Part shown: positions 45,007-53,302 of the stretch, piece after piece | How positions within the stretch are numbered: the stretch's first letter is position 1 | Layout: every line of letters begins with the position of its first letter | Assembly: GCA_947502495.1 (NCBI GenBank) | Contig: CANNAC010000006.1 | Span: 152,462 to 216,461, forward strand | Reading direction: 5' to 3' | Length of the DNA stretch: 64,000 bases | DNA from: an uncultured Flavobacteriaceae bacterium | Lineage (GTDB): Bacteria; Bacteroidota; Bacteroidia; Flavobacteriales; Flavobacteriaceae | Notes under the pieces: model-generated | The model's input: the letters and a program-made list of their open reading frames with translations, nothing else | Database searches by the model: none | What the model was told of the DNA's origin: nothing | Program-made: the position numbers and the translations under genes

Positions 45007-46272
45007 ATGAATAAAACTACTTTAAGTTACGCACAGCAACAAGACCAAAATGATCCGCTTTCTAAGTATAGAGATCAATTTCATATTCCTAAAGACAAGG
45101 ACGGAAACGATTGGTTATATTTTACAGGAAATTCTTTAGGCTTACAACCAAAAGCTACAAAAGAATATATTCAGCAAGAACTGGAGGATTGGGCTAATTT
45201 TGGAGTAGAAGGACATTTTGAAGCAAAAAATCCTTGGATGTCATATCATGAGTTCTTAACCGAATCGATGGCAAAAGTGGTTGGTGCAAAACCCATTGAA
45301 GTAGTTATCATGAATACCTTAACTACCAACTTGCATTTGTTAATGGTAAGTTTTTACCAACCTACAAAAAAGAAATATAAAATTGTAATCGAAAGTGATG
45401 CATTCCCAAGTGATCGCTATGCGGTACAAACACAATTAGATTTTCATGGTTTTGATGCTAATGAAGGGGTTATAGAATGGAAACCTAGAAAAGGCGAAGA
45501 ACTTCTTAACATAGAAGATTTAGAAACCATTCTAGAAGAACAAGGAGATGAAATCGCATTATTACTTATTGGAGGTGTAAATTATTACACCGGACAATAT
45601 TTAGATATCAAAAAAATAGCAGAATTAGGGCATGCCAAAAACTGTATGGTTGGTATTGACTTAGCACATGGCGCAGGAAACATACAACCAGAATTACATG
45701 ATTCTGGTGTAGATTTTGCCGCTTGGTGTACGTACAAATATTTAAATTCTGGACCAGGAAGTTTAGGTGGACTATTTGTCCACGAAAAACACGCACACAA
45801 TAAAGAATTAAAGCGATTTGCTGGTTGGTGGAGTCATAATAAGTCGACTAGATTTAATATGCGACAACCATTAGACGTGATTCCGGGTGCCGAAGGTTGG
45901 CAACTTAGTAATCCTCCAATTTTATCTATGGCAGCCATTAAAGCGTCTTTAGATATGTTTAATGAAGTAGGAATGGATGCGCTTCGGGAGAAGTCTGAAA
46001 AGCTAACGGGCTATTTCGAATTTTTAATTAACGATCTGAATAACAATAAGATTAAAATTATAACACCTTCCAATCCTAAAGAACGTGGTTGTCAATTATC
46101 TATTCAGGTAAAAGACGCAGATAAAACTTTACATAAAAAATTAACGGAAGCACATATTATTACCGATTGGCGTGAGCCAGATGTAATACGTTCTGCTCCA
46201 ATTCCATTATACAATACTTTTGAAGATGTATTTAGAATGGTAGAGAAGTTGAAAGAGATATTAAATAAATAA
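45007..46272 (+). CDS. kynU: Kynureninase
   Basis: 421 residues, the usual length. It is a PLP enzyme that cleaves kynurenine or 3-hydroxykynurenine to (3-hydroxy)anthranilate and alanine. The PLP lysine is in FAAWCTYKYLNSGPG, preceded by the Asp of GIDLAHGAGN. GGLFVHEK and RFAGWWSH are characteristic. First gene of the catabolic cluster, behind the IclR operator. With KMO downstream, the expected substrate is 3-hydroxykynurenine. Confidence 0.96.
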   Translation: MNKTTLSYAQQQDQNDPLSKYRDQFHIPKDKDGNDWLYFTGNSLGLQPKATKEYIQQELEDWANFGVEGHFEAKNPWMSYHEFLTESMAKVVGAKPIEVVIMNTLTTNLHLLMVSFYQPTKKKYKIVIESDAFPSDRYAVQTQLDFHGFDANEGVIEWKPRKGEELLNIEDLETILEEQGDEIALLLIGGVNYYTGQYLDIKKIAELGHAKNCMVGIDLAHGAGNIQPELHDSGVDFAAWCTYKYLNSGPGSLGGLFVHEKHAHNKELKRFAGWWSHNKSTRFNMRQPLDVIPGAEGWQLSNPPILSMAAIKASLDMFNEVGMDALREKSEKLTGYFEFLINDLNNNKIKIITPSNPKERGCQLSIQVKDADKTLHKKLTEAHIITDWREPDVIRSAPIPLYNTFEDVFRMVEKLKEILNK

Positions 46273-46308
46273 TTATAAGTCGAGAAACAAACTATATAAT
46301 TTAGTCTT

Positions 46309-46490
46309 GTCCCAAATCAATTCGCAGAATTGAACGTCAAGGCGAAGAATAGATGAAGAAAAGCTCCGAAATCAGGAGAACGCAGTTCGACGCGGAGTTT
46401 TCAAATCGGTTTTCAGTTTGTAAAACTGAAAAATTCCTTGGCTTGACTGTGATTTTTTGGTTCGTTTGGTATCAAGACAAAATGAACAGA
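46309..46490. repeat. Dispersed hairpin repeat R1 (kynU-kmo gap)
   Basis: About 182 bp with three pairing blocks. A 5' hairpin is CAATTC/GAATTG; a long central stem joins GTCAAG...GAAGAAT to AATTCCTTGGCTTGAC; a 3' hairpin is TTCGTTTGGT...AAAATGAA. Nested hairpins lie inside (GAAAAGCTCCG/CGGAGTTTTC and TTTTCAGTTT/AAACTGAAAA). Homologous to R2 (48100-48280) and R3 (53303-53475). Confidence 0.8.
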
Positions 46491-46507
46491 ATATTAAAAC
46501 AAAGGAG

Positions 46508-46527
46508 ATTTCCGCCTTCACGGAAAT
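46508..46527. repeat. Short palindrome upstream of kmo
   Basis: ATTTCCG, CCTTCA, CGGAAAT, ending 8 nt before the kmo ATG. Member of the small palindrome family. Confidence 0.55.
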
Positions 46528-46534
46528 AAAAAAT

Positions 46535-47932
46535 ATGAGTAATAAAAAAGACAACATACTAATCATTGGAGCCGGACTTTGTGGTTCCCTCCTAGCTTTA
46601 CGTCTAGCACAACGCGGTTACACCGTAAACGTTTACGAAAGCAGACCCGATTTACGCACTACAGATATTTCTGCCGGACGTTCTATAAATTTAGCACTTT
46701 CCGATCGTGGTTTAAAAGCCATGCGATTAGCTGGAGTAGAAGACAAAGTAAAACCGCTTTGCATTCCCATGTATGGTCGTTTAGTACATGATATAGAAGG
46801 AAACACCTTTCCCTCAAACTATTCCGGTAGAGATAACGAATATATCAACTCCATTTCTCGTGGAGAATTAAATGGATTGCTTTTATCCGAAGCCGATTTA
46901 TACGATAACCTTACCATTCATTTCAACAAAAAATGCAACGGAATTGATATCGAAAACAACACTGCCAGTTTATACGATCACGAAACTAAAACCGAATTAG
47001 AAGTTAAAGGCGATGTTCTATTCGGTACCGATGGCGCTGGATCTTCTCTTAGAAAAAGCTATTATTTAGAACGTAAATTTTTATTCAGTTATGCGCAAAA
47101 CTATTTAACGCATGGTTATAAAGAGTTAGAAATTCCCGCTTCCGCGGAAGGAAAACACCTTATAAGTAAAGATTATTTGCACATTTGGCCTAGAGGTAAT
47201 TATATGTTAATTGCACTTCCTAATTTAGACGGAAGCTTTACAGTAACCCTATTTTTAAGTTACGAAGAAGGAAAATATAATTTCGAAAACTTAACTACAG
47301 AAGAAAGCATAAAAGAATTCTTCGCTACGCAATTTCCGGATGCATTAGCATTAATCCCGAATATAGCAGAAGAGTTTGCCAACAACCCAACAGGCGCTTT
47401 AGGAACCGTAAAATGTTCACCTTGGCATTATCAAAATAAAAACGTTTTATTAGGAGATGCCGCACATGCGATTGTTCCTTTTTACGGACAAGGAATGAAC
47501 GCATCCTTTGAAGATGTAACCGTTTTTGATGCTATTTTAGAACAACACGAAGGCGATTGGGAAACCATTTTTAAAGTCTATGAAAAAACTAGAAAAGCAG
47601 ATACCGACGCTATTGCAGATTTAGCAATCGACAATTATTACGAAATGCGTGACCACGTTGCAAATCCTATTTTTAAAGTAAAACGTGCTATTGAAATGGC
47701 TTTAGAGAAAGAATTTCCAAAGGACTATTTTTCAAAATACGCGATGGTAACTTTTAAAGAAGATATTCCGTATCAAACAGCAATGACAAAAGGAAGAGCG
47801 CAAGACAAAGCAATTCTAAACCTAATAGCGAATAAAGAAATAGATACCAACGAAGATTTAAATACTATCTTTAAAAAAGTACAACTAGAAACCGAGGCTA
47901 TTTTAGAAGAGGATAGAATTGCGGGATTATAG
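46535..47932 (+). CDS. kmo: Kynurenine 3-monooxygenase
   Basis: 465 residues from the ATG at 46535 (MSNKKDNILIIGAGLCG). The longer frame upstream runs through repeat R1 and is not a real start. It is a flavoprotein hydroxylase with the FAD motif IIGAGLCGSLLALRLAQRGY, DG motif GTDGAGSSLR and GD motif LLGDAAHAIVPFYGQGMNA. It converts L-kynurenine to 3-hydroxykynurenine with NADPH and O2. C-terminal helices (residues about 400-460) may touch the membrane. The codons for IPASAEG include a perfect 10-bp palindrome TTCCGCGGAA at 47140-47149. Confidence 0.96.
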   Translation: MSNKKDNILIIGAGLCGSLLALRLAQRGYTVNVYESRPDLRTTDISAGRSINLALSDRGLKAMRLAGVEDKVKPLCIPMYGRLVHDIEGNTFPSNYSGRDNEYINSISRGELNGLLLSEADLYDNLTIHFNKKCNGIDIENNTASLYDHETKTELEVKGDVLFGTDGAGSSLRKSYYLERKFLFSYAQNYLTHGYKELEIPASAEGKHLISKDYLHIWPRGNYMLIALPNLDGSFTVTLFLSYEEGKYNFENLTTEESIKEFFATQFPDALALIPNIAEEFANNPTGALGTVKCSPWHYQNKNVLLGDAAHAIVPFYGQGMNASFEDVTVFDAILEQHEGDWETIFKVYEKTRKADTDAIADLAIDNYYEMRDHVANPIFKVKRAIEMALEKEFPKDYFSKYAMVTFKEDIPYQTAMTKGRAQDKAILNLIANKEIDTNEDLNTIFKKVQLETEAILEEDRIAGL

Positions 47933-47942
47933 CCCATCCTAG

Positions 47943-47959
47943 CCTTCCCAAAGGGAAGG
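47943..47959. repeat. Hairpin repeat CCTTCCC-AAA-GGGAAGG after kmo
   Basis: A perfect 7-bp stem with AAA loop, with a shared 5' flank (GCCCATCCTA). The same unit follows the SDR gene at 52521-52539. Confidence 0.75.
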
Positions 47960-47994
47960 AATTAGCAGCGATTTCAATAAAAATAATAACATAA

Positions 47995-48020
47995 AACTCA
48001 AATTCCCACTTTGAGTTTTT
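47995..48020 (+). terminator. Terminator-like hairpin after kmo
   Basis: AACTCAAA/TTTGAGTT with loop TTCCCAC, then TTTTT. Confidence 0.7.
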
Positions 48021-48027
48021 CGAAGTT

Positions 48028-48052
48028 AGCAGTGAGCAGTGAGCAGTGAGCA
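48028..48052. repeat. Tandem 7-mer AGCAGTG, 3.5 copies
   Basis: Three full units and a partial one in the 413-bp kmo-ridA gap. It is a slippage-prone minisatellite. Confidence 0.85.
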
Positions 48053-48099
48053 AAAAAGAAAACAACTTAGGACAAACAAGATTATATTAAAAAGTGAAA

Positions 48100-48280
48100 G
48101 TCCTAAATCAATTCGAAAGAATTGAGCGTCAAGACGAAGAATAGATGAAGAAAAGCTCCGAAAACAGGAGAACGCAGTTCGACGCGGAGTTTTCAAATCG
48201 GTTTCCGTTTGCAAAACTGAAAATTCCTTGACTTGACTGTGATCTTTTGGTTCGTTTTGCATCAAGGCAAAATGAACAGA
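48100..48280. repeat. Dispersed hairpin repeat R2 (kmo-ridA gap)
   Basis: About 181 bp and close to R1 in sequence. The 5' hairpin is CAATTC-GAAA-GAATTG, the central arms are GTCAAGACGAAGAAT and AATTCCTTGACTTGAC, and the 3' hairpin is TTCGTTTTGC...AAAATGAA. It fills most of the only gap longer than 300 nt in the window; the minus-strand frames across it are not conserved genes. Confidence 0.8.
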
Positions 48281-48302
48281 AAGAAAGAAAGAAAGAAAGA
48301 AA
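48279..48302. repeat. (GAAA)6 tetranucleotide repeat before the deaminase gene
   Basis: Six GAAA units directly after R2, 44 nt before the ATG at 48346. Changes in copy number would alter the leader length, not the reading frame. Confidence 0.85.
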
Positions 48303-48307
48303 TACTA

Positions 48308-48333
48308 GATCCTGAATCAAGTTCAGGATGACA
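48308..48333. repeat. 26-nt hairpin element, copy 1
   Basis: Stem ATCCTGAA/TTCAGGAT with loop TCAAG, then GACA. An identical 26-nt copy lies at 51695-51720, and a variant with a different stem at 6508-6534. Both identical copies sit just upstream of a gene. Confidence 0.85.
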
Positions 48334-48345
48334 AAAAATAAAAAG

Positions 48346-48780
48346 ATGAGTGACAATAAAAACGAGATTCCTGCTTCTGCAGGAACAAAGGTAACACCAA
48401 GAGGAGCATATCCACACGTAAAACAAGTTGGCGATTTCATTTTCGTATCCGGAACCAGTTCGCGTAGACCAGACAACAGTATTGCTGGAGTAGATATTAT
48501 TGACGAAATGGGAACCAAACGATTAAACGCAGAAGTACAAACACGTGAGGTTTTAAAAAACATAGACACCAATCTTAAAAAAGTTGGAGCAAGCTTAAAA
48601 GACGTGGTAGATGTTACTTCGTTTTTAGTCAACATGAATGATTTTGCAGGTTACAACAAAGCCTACGCAGAATTTTTTGAAAAAGAAACAGGACCAACCA
48701 GAACAACCGTTGCAGTTCACCAATTACCACATCCAGATTTGGTAGTAGAAATCAAGGTGATGGCTTATAAAAAACAGTAA
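48346..48780 (+). CDS. RidA-family 2-aminomuconate deaminase
   Basis: 144 residues from ATG 48346. RidA/YjgF fold: [42 protein letters not shown] and [22 protein letters not shown]. In kynurenine and nitrobenzoate pathways a protein of this family converts 2-aminomuconate to 4-oxalocrotonate (AmnD/NbaF type); the gene context supports that use here. Residues 7-13 (NEIPASAG) are coded by a copy of the dispersed TTCCTGC/GCAGGAA palindrome at 48368-48385. Confidence 0.88.
   Translation: MSDNKNEIPASAGTKVTPRGAYPHVKQVGDFIFVSGTSSRRPDNSIAGVDIIDEMGTKRLNAEVQTREVLKNIDTNLKKVGASLKDVVDVTSFLVNMNDFAGYNKAYAEFFEKETGPTRTTVAVHQLPHPDLVVEIKVMAYKKQ
48368..48385. repeat. Short palindrome inside the coding start of the deaminase
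   Basis: TTCCTGC, TTCT, GCAGGAA. Same family as 19842-19857; here it is translated in frame. Confidence 0.7.
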
Positions 48781-48827
48781 AAGTTAAAAGAAACAAGTTG
48801 CTCACTCTATTCGTAAATAGCTAAACA

Positions 48828-50264
48828 ATGAACATCAAAAACTACATAAACGGAAAATTTATGCTTCCCATTGCTAATGGGTGGTTAGACAACTACAATC
48901 CTAGTAACGGAGAAGTGTACGGACAAATACCAAACTCCTCCAAAGAAGATGTAGAGAACGCATATATCGCTGCAAAAGCTGCTTTCCCTAGTTGGTCACA
49001 AACTTCTATAGAAGAACGTAGCAGAATATTGATAAAGATATCGGAGTTACTAGAAGCTAATTTACAACGCTTCGCAGAAGCAGAAAGTAAAGACAACGGA
49101 AAACCGATTAGCTTAGCAAAAGCAGTAGATATACCAAGAGCAGCAAGCAACTTTCGATTTTTCGGAAATGCAATTACACAGTTTGCAAGTGAAAGTCATG
49201 AAAGCATCGGACAAGCAATAAATTACACCTTACGTCAACCTATTGGTGTTGTCGGTTGTATTTCTCCTTGGAACCTTCCACTCTATTTATTTACATGGAA
49301 AATCGCTCCAGCAATTGCAGCAGGAAATTGCGTCGTTGCCAAACCAAGCGAAGTAACACCAATGACCGCTTATTTACTAGGCGAGATTTGTAACGAAGCT
49401 GGACTACCAAAAGGTGTTTTAAATATCGTACACGGCTTAGGAGGTTCTACAGGACAAGTGATTATAGAGCACGAAGACATTAAAGCGATTAGTTTTACAG
49501 GAGGAACAGCAACAGGAGCACATATTGCAAAGGTAGCAGCTCCAATGTTTAAAAAACTATCCTTAGAATTAGGCGGAAAAAACCCAAATATCATTTTTGC
49601 AGATTGCGATTATGACGACATGTTAGACACCACAGTACGTTCGTCTTTTGCCAATCAAGGTCAGATTTGTTTATGCGGAAGCAGAATCTTTGTAGAAGCT
49701 TCTATCTATGAAAAATTCAAGAAAGATTTTGTCGAAAAAATAAAGGCTTTAAAAGTCGGTCATCCATCGGAAGCAACCACAAATATCGGAGCTTTAGTTT
49801 CTAAAGCCCATTTAGAAAAAGTAAAAGAATATATAGAAATAGCCAAAACAGAAAACGGAAAAGTGCTTTGTGGCGGAAAAGAAGTGACGGTAAAAGGTTA
49901 TGAAAATGGTTACTATTTAGAGCCAACCGTTATTGAAGTCCCAACCGATGAATGTCGCGTGAATCAAGAAGAAATTTTCGGACCAGTAGTAACTATCATG
50001 CCTTTTAATACCGAAGATGAAGTATTAATCATGGCCAACAAAGTGAAGTATGGGTTATCAGCAACCCTTTGGACAAACAACTTAAAACGCACCATGAAAA
50101 TGAGTAACCAGTTACAAGCAGGAATAGTTTGGGTGAATACTTGGATGATGCGAGATTTACGAACACCATTTGGAGGTGTAAAAGCTTCTGGTGTTGGACG
50201 TGAAGGTGGTTTTGAAGCCTTACGCTTTTTTACCGAAGCTAAGAATGTTTGTATAAAATACTAG
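48828..50264 (+). CDS. 2-aminomuconate-6-semialdehyde dehydrogenase (aldehyde dehydrogenase family)
   Basis: 478 residues. It has the ALDH catalytic cysteine in NQGQICLCGSRIF, the general-base Glu in SLELGGKNPNIIF and the NAD loop in FTGGTATGAHIA. Among ALDHs, the segment ISPWNLPLYLFTWKIAPAIAAGN and RTPFGGVKASGVGREGG are typical of hydroxymuconic and aminomuconic semialdehyde dehydrogenases. It oxidises 2-aminomuconate-6-semialdehyde, product of ACMSD, to 2-aminomuconate. Gene order ridA-aldH-haaO-ACMSD supports this substrate. Confidence 0.93.
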   Translation: MNIKNYINGKFMLPIANGWLDNYNPSNGEVYGQIPNSSKEDVENAYIAAKAAFPSWSQTSIEERSRILIKISELLEANLQRFAEAESKDNGKPISLAKAVDIPRAASNFRFFGNAITQFASESHESIGQAINYTLRQPIGVVGCISPWNLPLYLFTWKIAPAIAAGNCVVAKPSEVTPMTAYLLGEICNEAGLPKGVLNIVHGLGGSTGQVIIEHEDIKAISFTGGTATGAHIAKVAAPMFKKLSLELGGKNPNIIFADCDYDDMLDTTVRSSFANQGQICLCGSRIFVEASIYEKFKKDFVEKIKALKVGHPSEATTNIGALVSKAHLEKVKEYIEIAKTENGKVLCGGKEVTVKGYENGYYLEPTVIEVPTDECRVNQEEIFGPVVTIMPFNTEDEVLIMANKVKYGLSATLWTNNLKRTMKMSNQLQAGIVWVNTWMMRDLRTPFGGVKASGVGREGGFEALRFFTEAKNVCIKY

Positions 50265-50275
50265 TGCGTTAAAAA

Positions 50276-51607
50276 ATGAGAAAAGTAATATATGTATTCC
50301 TATTCATCCTATGTAGTTGCTCTACAGAAGATAAAACAGATACAGCCCTTTTAGAAAAAGATAAAGAGGCTCTTATTGAAAATCTAGATGCCGGGAAAGT
50401 TGCAGGTTATAAGTTTGGTAAAATATTAATTAGAGCATCTGCAAAGAGAGATTCTACCTTTTATTCACAAGACGGAACGGAAATAGATGCAGAAGAATTT
50501 ATAAAGTTCAAGACCAATTTAGATAAAACATTTAAAAAGCTAGACAAGCTAAGTAAAAATGAAGAGCTCTCTGTTTTAGAATATATTTCTATCTATCGCG
50601 ATTATAAAAAAATGCAAGATTTTATAATGGAAACAGATGAAGATGTATTTCCAACACTTACAGAATCCTTAAATAGCACATATGGAGATCCATCTGAAAA
50701 CACACCGTATTTAAAAGGTCTTGAAAAGAAAGAAGCAGAAGCTTTTGAACATGCTATATTAAGCGCAATTGTTTTATTAAGTAAGGATTTAGGTAAGGAA
50801 GTCGCGCTGTATGAATGTTCAAAAACACAACCCGAATTTCTAGCAGATTCCGAACTTAAAACACTTATTCAATATTTTAGAGGTTTTGTTTTTTTTGAAA
50901 AAGGATTGTACTATCTGTCTGAAGATGAAATCACAAGAAACATCAATTGGCTCGATGCTAATCAGGATGTAGATCTACCTTTAACTAGATCGATGTTTAA
51001 ATGGGGAAATTTAGACAATAAGCAAACACATATTGGTTTTCACTCTATAAATCATCTATTCCGAGGTTTTGACAGACTAATGATGGACAGAGAAATAGAT
51101 GCCGAAAGAGCACTGGAAGACTTTGAACTATTTATATCAGACTCCAAAAAACTAGGATTAGACAATGAAGTGGTTTGGTCTATTGAAACTTATTTATATC
51201 TTAAAAATGAAGATAATGAAAAAGCAATAACATCGCTGCAAAAATTAAAAACAAGTGCATTTGTTTCTAATAGTGATAAAGTGAACATTGATGCATCTAT
51301 TGATTATTTAAAAAACAGAGAACCGGACAAAGTATTAAACGGTTTTTACGATAAATACTTTTTAAGTAAAATAGCGACAAAATATATCTTTTCTATATTA
51401 TCTGCTATGGATTGGGAAAAGGTGTTGATTGAAAATAATGTTTCACACACCAAAGAAATTTTTGAAATGATAGAGACTTTAAAAACGCTATCCCAAAAAA
51501 TAGACGATCAATTAAGCGGAAAAGCATTAGAAGAAGCTGGTCAATCGCTAAAAGAGAAAAGCAGTAGCTTATTCGATAAAGCAAAAGGATTATTTGATGA
51601 AGAGTAA
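50276..51607 (+). CDS. Helical lipoprotein embedded in the kynurenine cluster
   Basis: 443 residues. The signal peptide ends with lipobox FILCSCSTEDK (Cys16). The rest is rich in Glu, Lys and Asp and mostly helical (TPR-like, for example FEKGLYYLSEDEITRNINWL and IETYLYLKNEDNEKAITSLQKL). The C-terminus has the amphipathic QSLKEKSSSLFDKAKGLFD. It starts 11 nt after the aldehyde dehydrogenase, so it is in the operon, but no link with kynurenine chemistry is known. An uptake or storage role for an aromatic compound is only a guess. Confidence 0.75.
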   Translation: MRKVIYVFLFILCSCSTEDKTDTALLEKDKEALIENLDAGKVAGYKFGKILIRASAKRDSTFYSQDGTEIDAEEFIKFKTNLDKTFKKLDKLSKNEELSVLEYISIYRDYKKMQDFIMETDEDVFPTLTESLNSTYGDPSENTPYLKGLEKKEAEAFEHAILSAIVLLSKDLGKEVALYECSKTQPEFLADSELKTLIQYFRGFVFFEKGLYYLSEDEITRNINWLDANQDVDLPLTRSMFKWGNLDNKQTHIGFHSINHLFRGFDRLMMDREIDAERALEDFELFISDSKKLGLDNEVVWSIETYLYLKNEDNEKAITSLQKLKTSAFVSNSDKVNIDASIDYLKNREPDKVLNGFYDKYFLSKIATKYIFSILSAMDWEKVLIENNVSHTKEIFEMIETLKTLSQKIDDQLSGKALEEAGQSLKEKSSSLFDKAKGLFDEE

Positions 51608-51694
51608 CTTCGTTTATTACATAAAAACAAAAGGTACCCTCTAGTATTGACATGAGGTTCACAACTGAAAAAATAATTAAATTAACATTAAAAA

Positions 51695-51720
51695 GATCCT
51701 GAATCAAGTTCAGGATGACA
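51695..51720. repeat. 26-nt hairpin element, copy 2
   Basis: Identical to 48308-48333. It ends 5 nt before the ATG of the SDR gene. Confidence 0.85.
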
Positions 51721-51725
51721 GAAAT

Positions 51726-52508
51726 ATGGACTTACAACTGAACAACAAATACGCATTAGTTTGCGGAAGCACAGCAGGAATAGGAAAAGCAACAGCAATG
51801 GCTTTAGCGGAAGAAGGTGTACAAGTAACCCTTATTGCTAGAAATGAAGACAAATTAAAAGCAACGTTAGCCGAGTTACCTCAGCATAGAAATCACGATT
51901 ATATTGTGGCCGATTTTTCTAATCCGAAGGAATTAAAAGAAAAAGTAGCGGCCTATGTAAAAGAAAATCATGGTTTTCATGTATTGGTAAATAATACAGG
52001 AGGACCAAAAGGCGGACCCGTTTTTTCGGCAGAAGTAGATGAATTTGAAGCTGCTTTTACACAACATTTAAAATGTAACCATGTATTAGCACAAGCGGTG
52101 GTTCCGTTTATGAAAAGTGAAGGCTTTGGTAGAATTATAAATGTGATTTCTACTTCGGTAAAACAACCTTTAGACGGACTTGGTGTGAGCAATACCATTC
52201 GTGGTGCTGTTGCCAATTGGAGTAAAACCTTAGCGAATGAGCTTGGTCAGTTTGGTATTACCGTAAACAATGTGTTACCAGGAGCAACAGGAACGGATCG
52301 TTTGGCAGAGATTATTAAAAATAAGTCGGCTAAAACTGGCAACACAGAAGAAGAATCTGCAAATGCTATGAAAAGTGCAGTACCAGCAAAACGTTTTGCA
52401 AAGCCTGAAGAATTAGCAGATGCTATTACTTTTTTAGCGAGTGCACGCGCTGCTTATATTAACGGAATTAATCTTCCGGTAGATGGAGGAAGAACGAAGT
52501 CTTTATAA
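51726..52508 (+). CDS. Short-chain dehydrogenase/reductase
   Basis: 260 residues. Cofactor motif GSTAGIGKATAMALAEEG; NNTGGPKGG corresponds to the NNAG motif; the catalytic Ser is in VISTSVKQP. At the Tyr position the residue after the Ser is Gly/Asn-rich (DGLGVSNTIRGAVANWSKTLA), so the YxxxK motif reads differently: the Tyr appears absent and Ser/Asn stands in its place (SNTIRGAV). It lies in the kynurenine cluster between the lipoprotein and haaO. Its substrate is not obvious, and because the catalytic Tyr is missing its activity may be altered. Confidence 0.85.
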   Translation: MDLQLNNKYALVCGSTAGIGKATAMALAEEGVQVTLIARNEDKLKATLAELPQHRNHDYIVADFSNPKELKEKVAAYVKENHGFHVLVNNTGGPKGGPVFSAEVDEFEAAFTQHLKCNHVLAQAVVPFMKSEGFGRIINVISTSVKQPLDGLGVSNTIRGAVANWSKTLANELGQFGITVNNVLPGATGTDRLAEIIKNKSAKTGNTEEESANAMKSAVPAKRFAKPEELADAITFLASARAAYINGINLPVDGGRTKSL

Positions 52509-52520
52509 GCCCATCCTAAA

Positions 52521-52539
52521 TCCTTCCCAAAGGGAAGGA
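52521..52539 (+). terminator. Hairpin repeat TCCTTCCC-AAA-GGGAAGGA after the SDR gene
   Basis: An 8-bp perfect stem followed by CTTTTT. The same repeat family as 47943-47959; it can act as a terminator. Confidence 0.7.
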
Positions 52540-52594
52540 CTTTTTAAGTAATAAATTCGTTTTTTATTCCTAATTTTAATGCATTGATGAATCT

Positions 52595-52698
52595 GCGTTA
52601 AGGATTGTAGCGACATCCTTTTTTTGCTTCCATATATGGCAAAAAAAGATACAGCGAAAAGCCTGACACTACGAAGCTATTGCGAAGTAGTGTAACGC
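52595..52698. repeat. GCGTTA...TAACGC hairpin repeat, copy 1
   Basis: Outer arms GCGTTA (52595) and TAACGC (52693), and an inner hairpin ATCCTTTTTTTGC/GCAAAAAAAGAT. An extra hairpin CACTAC/GTAGTG lies in the 3' half. Homologous to 57025-57111. It lies 15 nt before the 3-hydroxyanthranilate dioxygenase gene. Confidence 0.75.
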
Positions 52699-52713
52699 CA
52701 AAAATATTATACC

Positions 52714-53250
52714 ATGAGTAAATTATTTCCGCCTATAAATTTTAAAGCTTGGATTGAAGAAAACAGACATCTTTTAAAGCCACCTGTTGGTAATAAAGTG
52801 GTGTGGAAAGATGGTGATTTTATCGTGATGGTTGTTGGTGGACCAAACAGCAGAAAGGATTATCATTACAATGAAACACCCGAATTTTTCCATCAAATTG
52901 AAGGAGATATGGTCTTAAAAGTAATTGATAAAGGCACACCAAAAGATATTCATATTAAGGAAGGTGAAATCTTTTTACTACCTCCAAAAGTCCCGCATTC
53001 TCCGCAACGTGGCGCGAATACGGTTGGATTAGTCATTGAATATCCTAGAGATAAAGGAGTTCAAGATGCATTGCTTTGGTTTTGCGAAAACTGTACTACC
53101 AAATTATATGAGGAAGATTTTACAGTCGAAAATATTGAAACCGATATGCCTAAAATATTTGACAAATATTATGGTGATAAAGACAAACGAACTTGCCCAA
53201 ATTGTGGTGAAATCATGGAACCACCAAAAAAGGTCAAGCTAGAAGAATAA
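52714..53250 (+). CDS. 3-hydroxyanthranilate 3,4-dioxygenase
   Basis: 178 residues. The non-heme iron ligands His51, Glu57 and His95 are at the same positions as in the Ralstonia/Cupriavidus metallidurans enzyme. A C-terminal rubredoxin-like site is formed by Cys124, Cys127, Cys161 and Cys164 (FCENC, TCPNC), present in bacterial and absent in vertebrate forms. It opens the ring of 3-hydroxyanthranilate to 2-amino-3-carboxymuconate-6-semialdehyde (ACMS), which ACMSD downstream decarboxylates. The gene is often named nbaC or haaO. Confidence 0.96.
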   Translation: MSKLFPPINFKAWIEENRHLLKPPVGNKVVWKDGDFIVMVVGGPNSRKDYHYNETPEFFHQIEGDMVLKVIDKGTPKDIHIKEGEIFLLPPKVPHSPQRGANTVGLVIEYPRDKGVQDALLWFCENCTTKLYEEDFTVENIETDMPKIFDKYYGDKDKRTCPNCGEIMEPPKKVKLEE

Positions 53251-53302
53251 TTAGTAAAAAGAAAAAAAATTGGGATTAAAAATAACATTAGATTAATTGC
53301 CA

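Noticed and set aside
47140..47149. In-frame insertion of the palindrome in kmo
   Set aside because: The residues IPxxAxGK are normal in KMO proteins, so the palindrome could arise by codon choice. It is mentioned only as a parallel to the deaminase case.
48026..48635. Minus-strand frames through repeats R1-R3 with LKTPRRTAFS-like peptides
   Set aside because: They arise from repeats R1 and R2 and differ between copies; pairing, not coding, is conserved.
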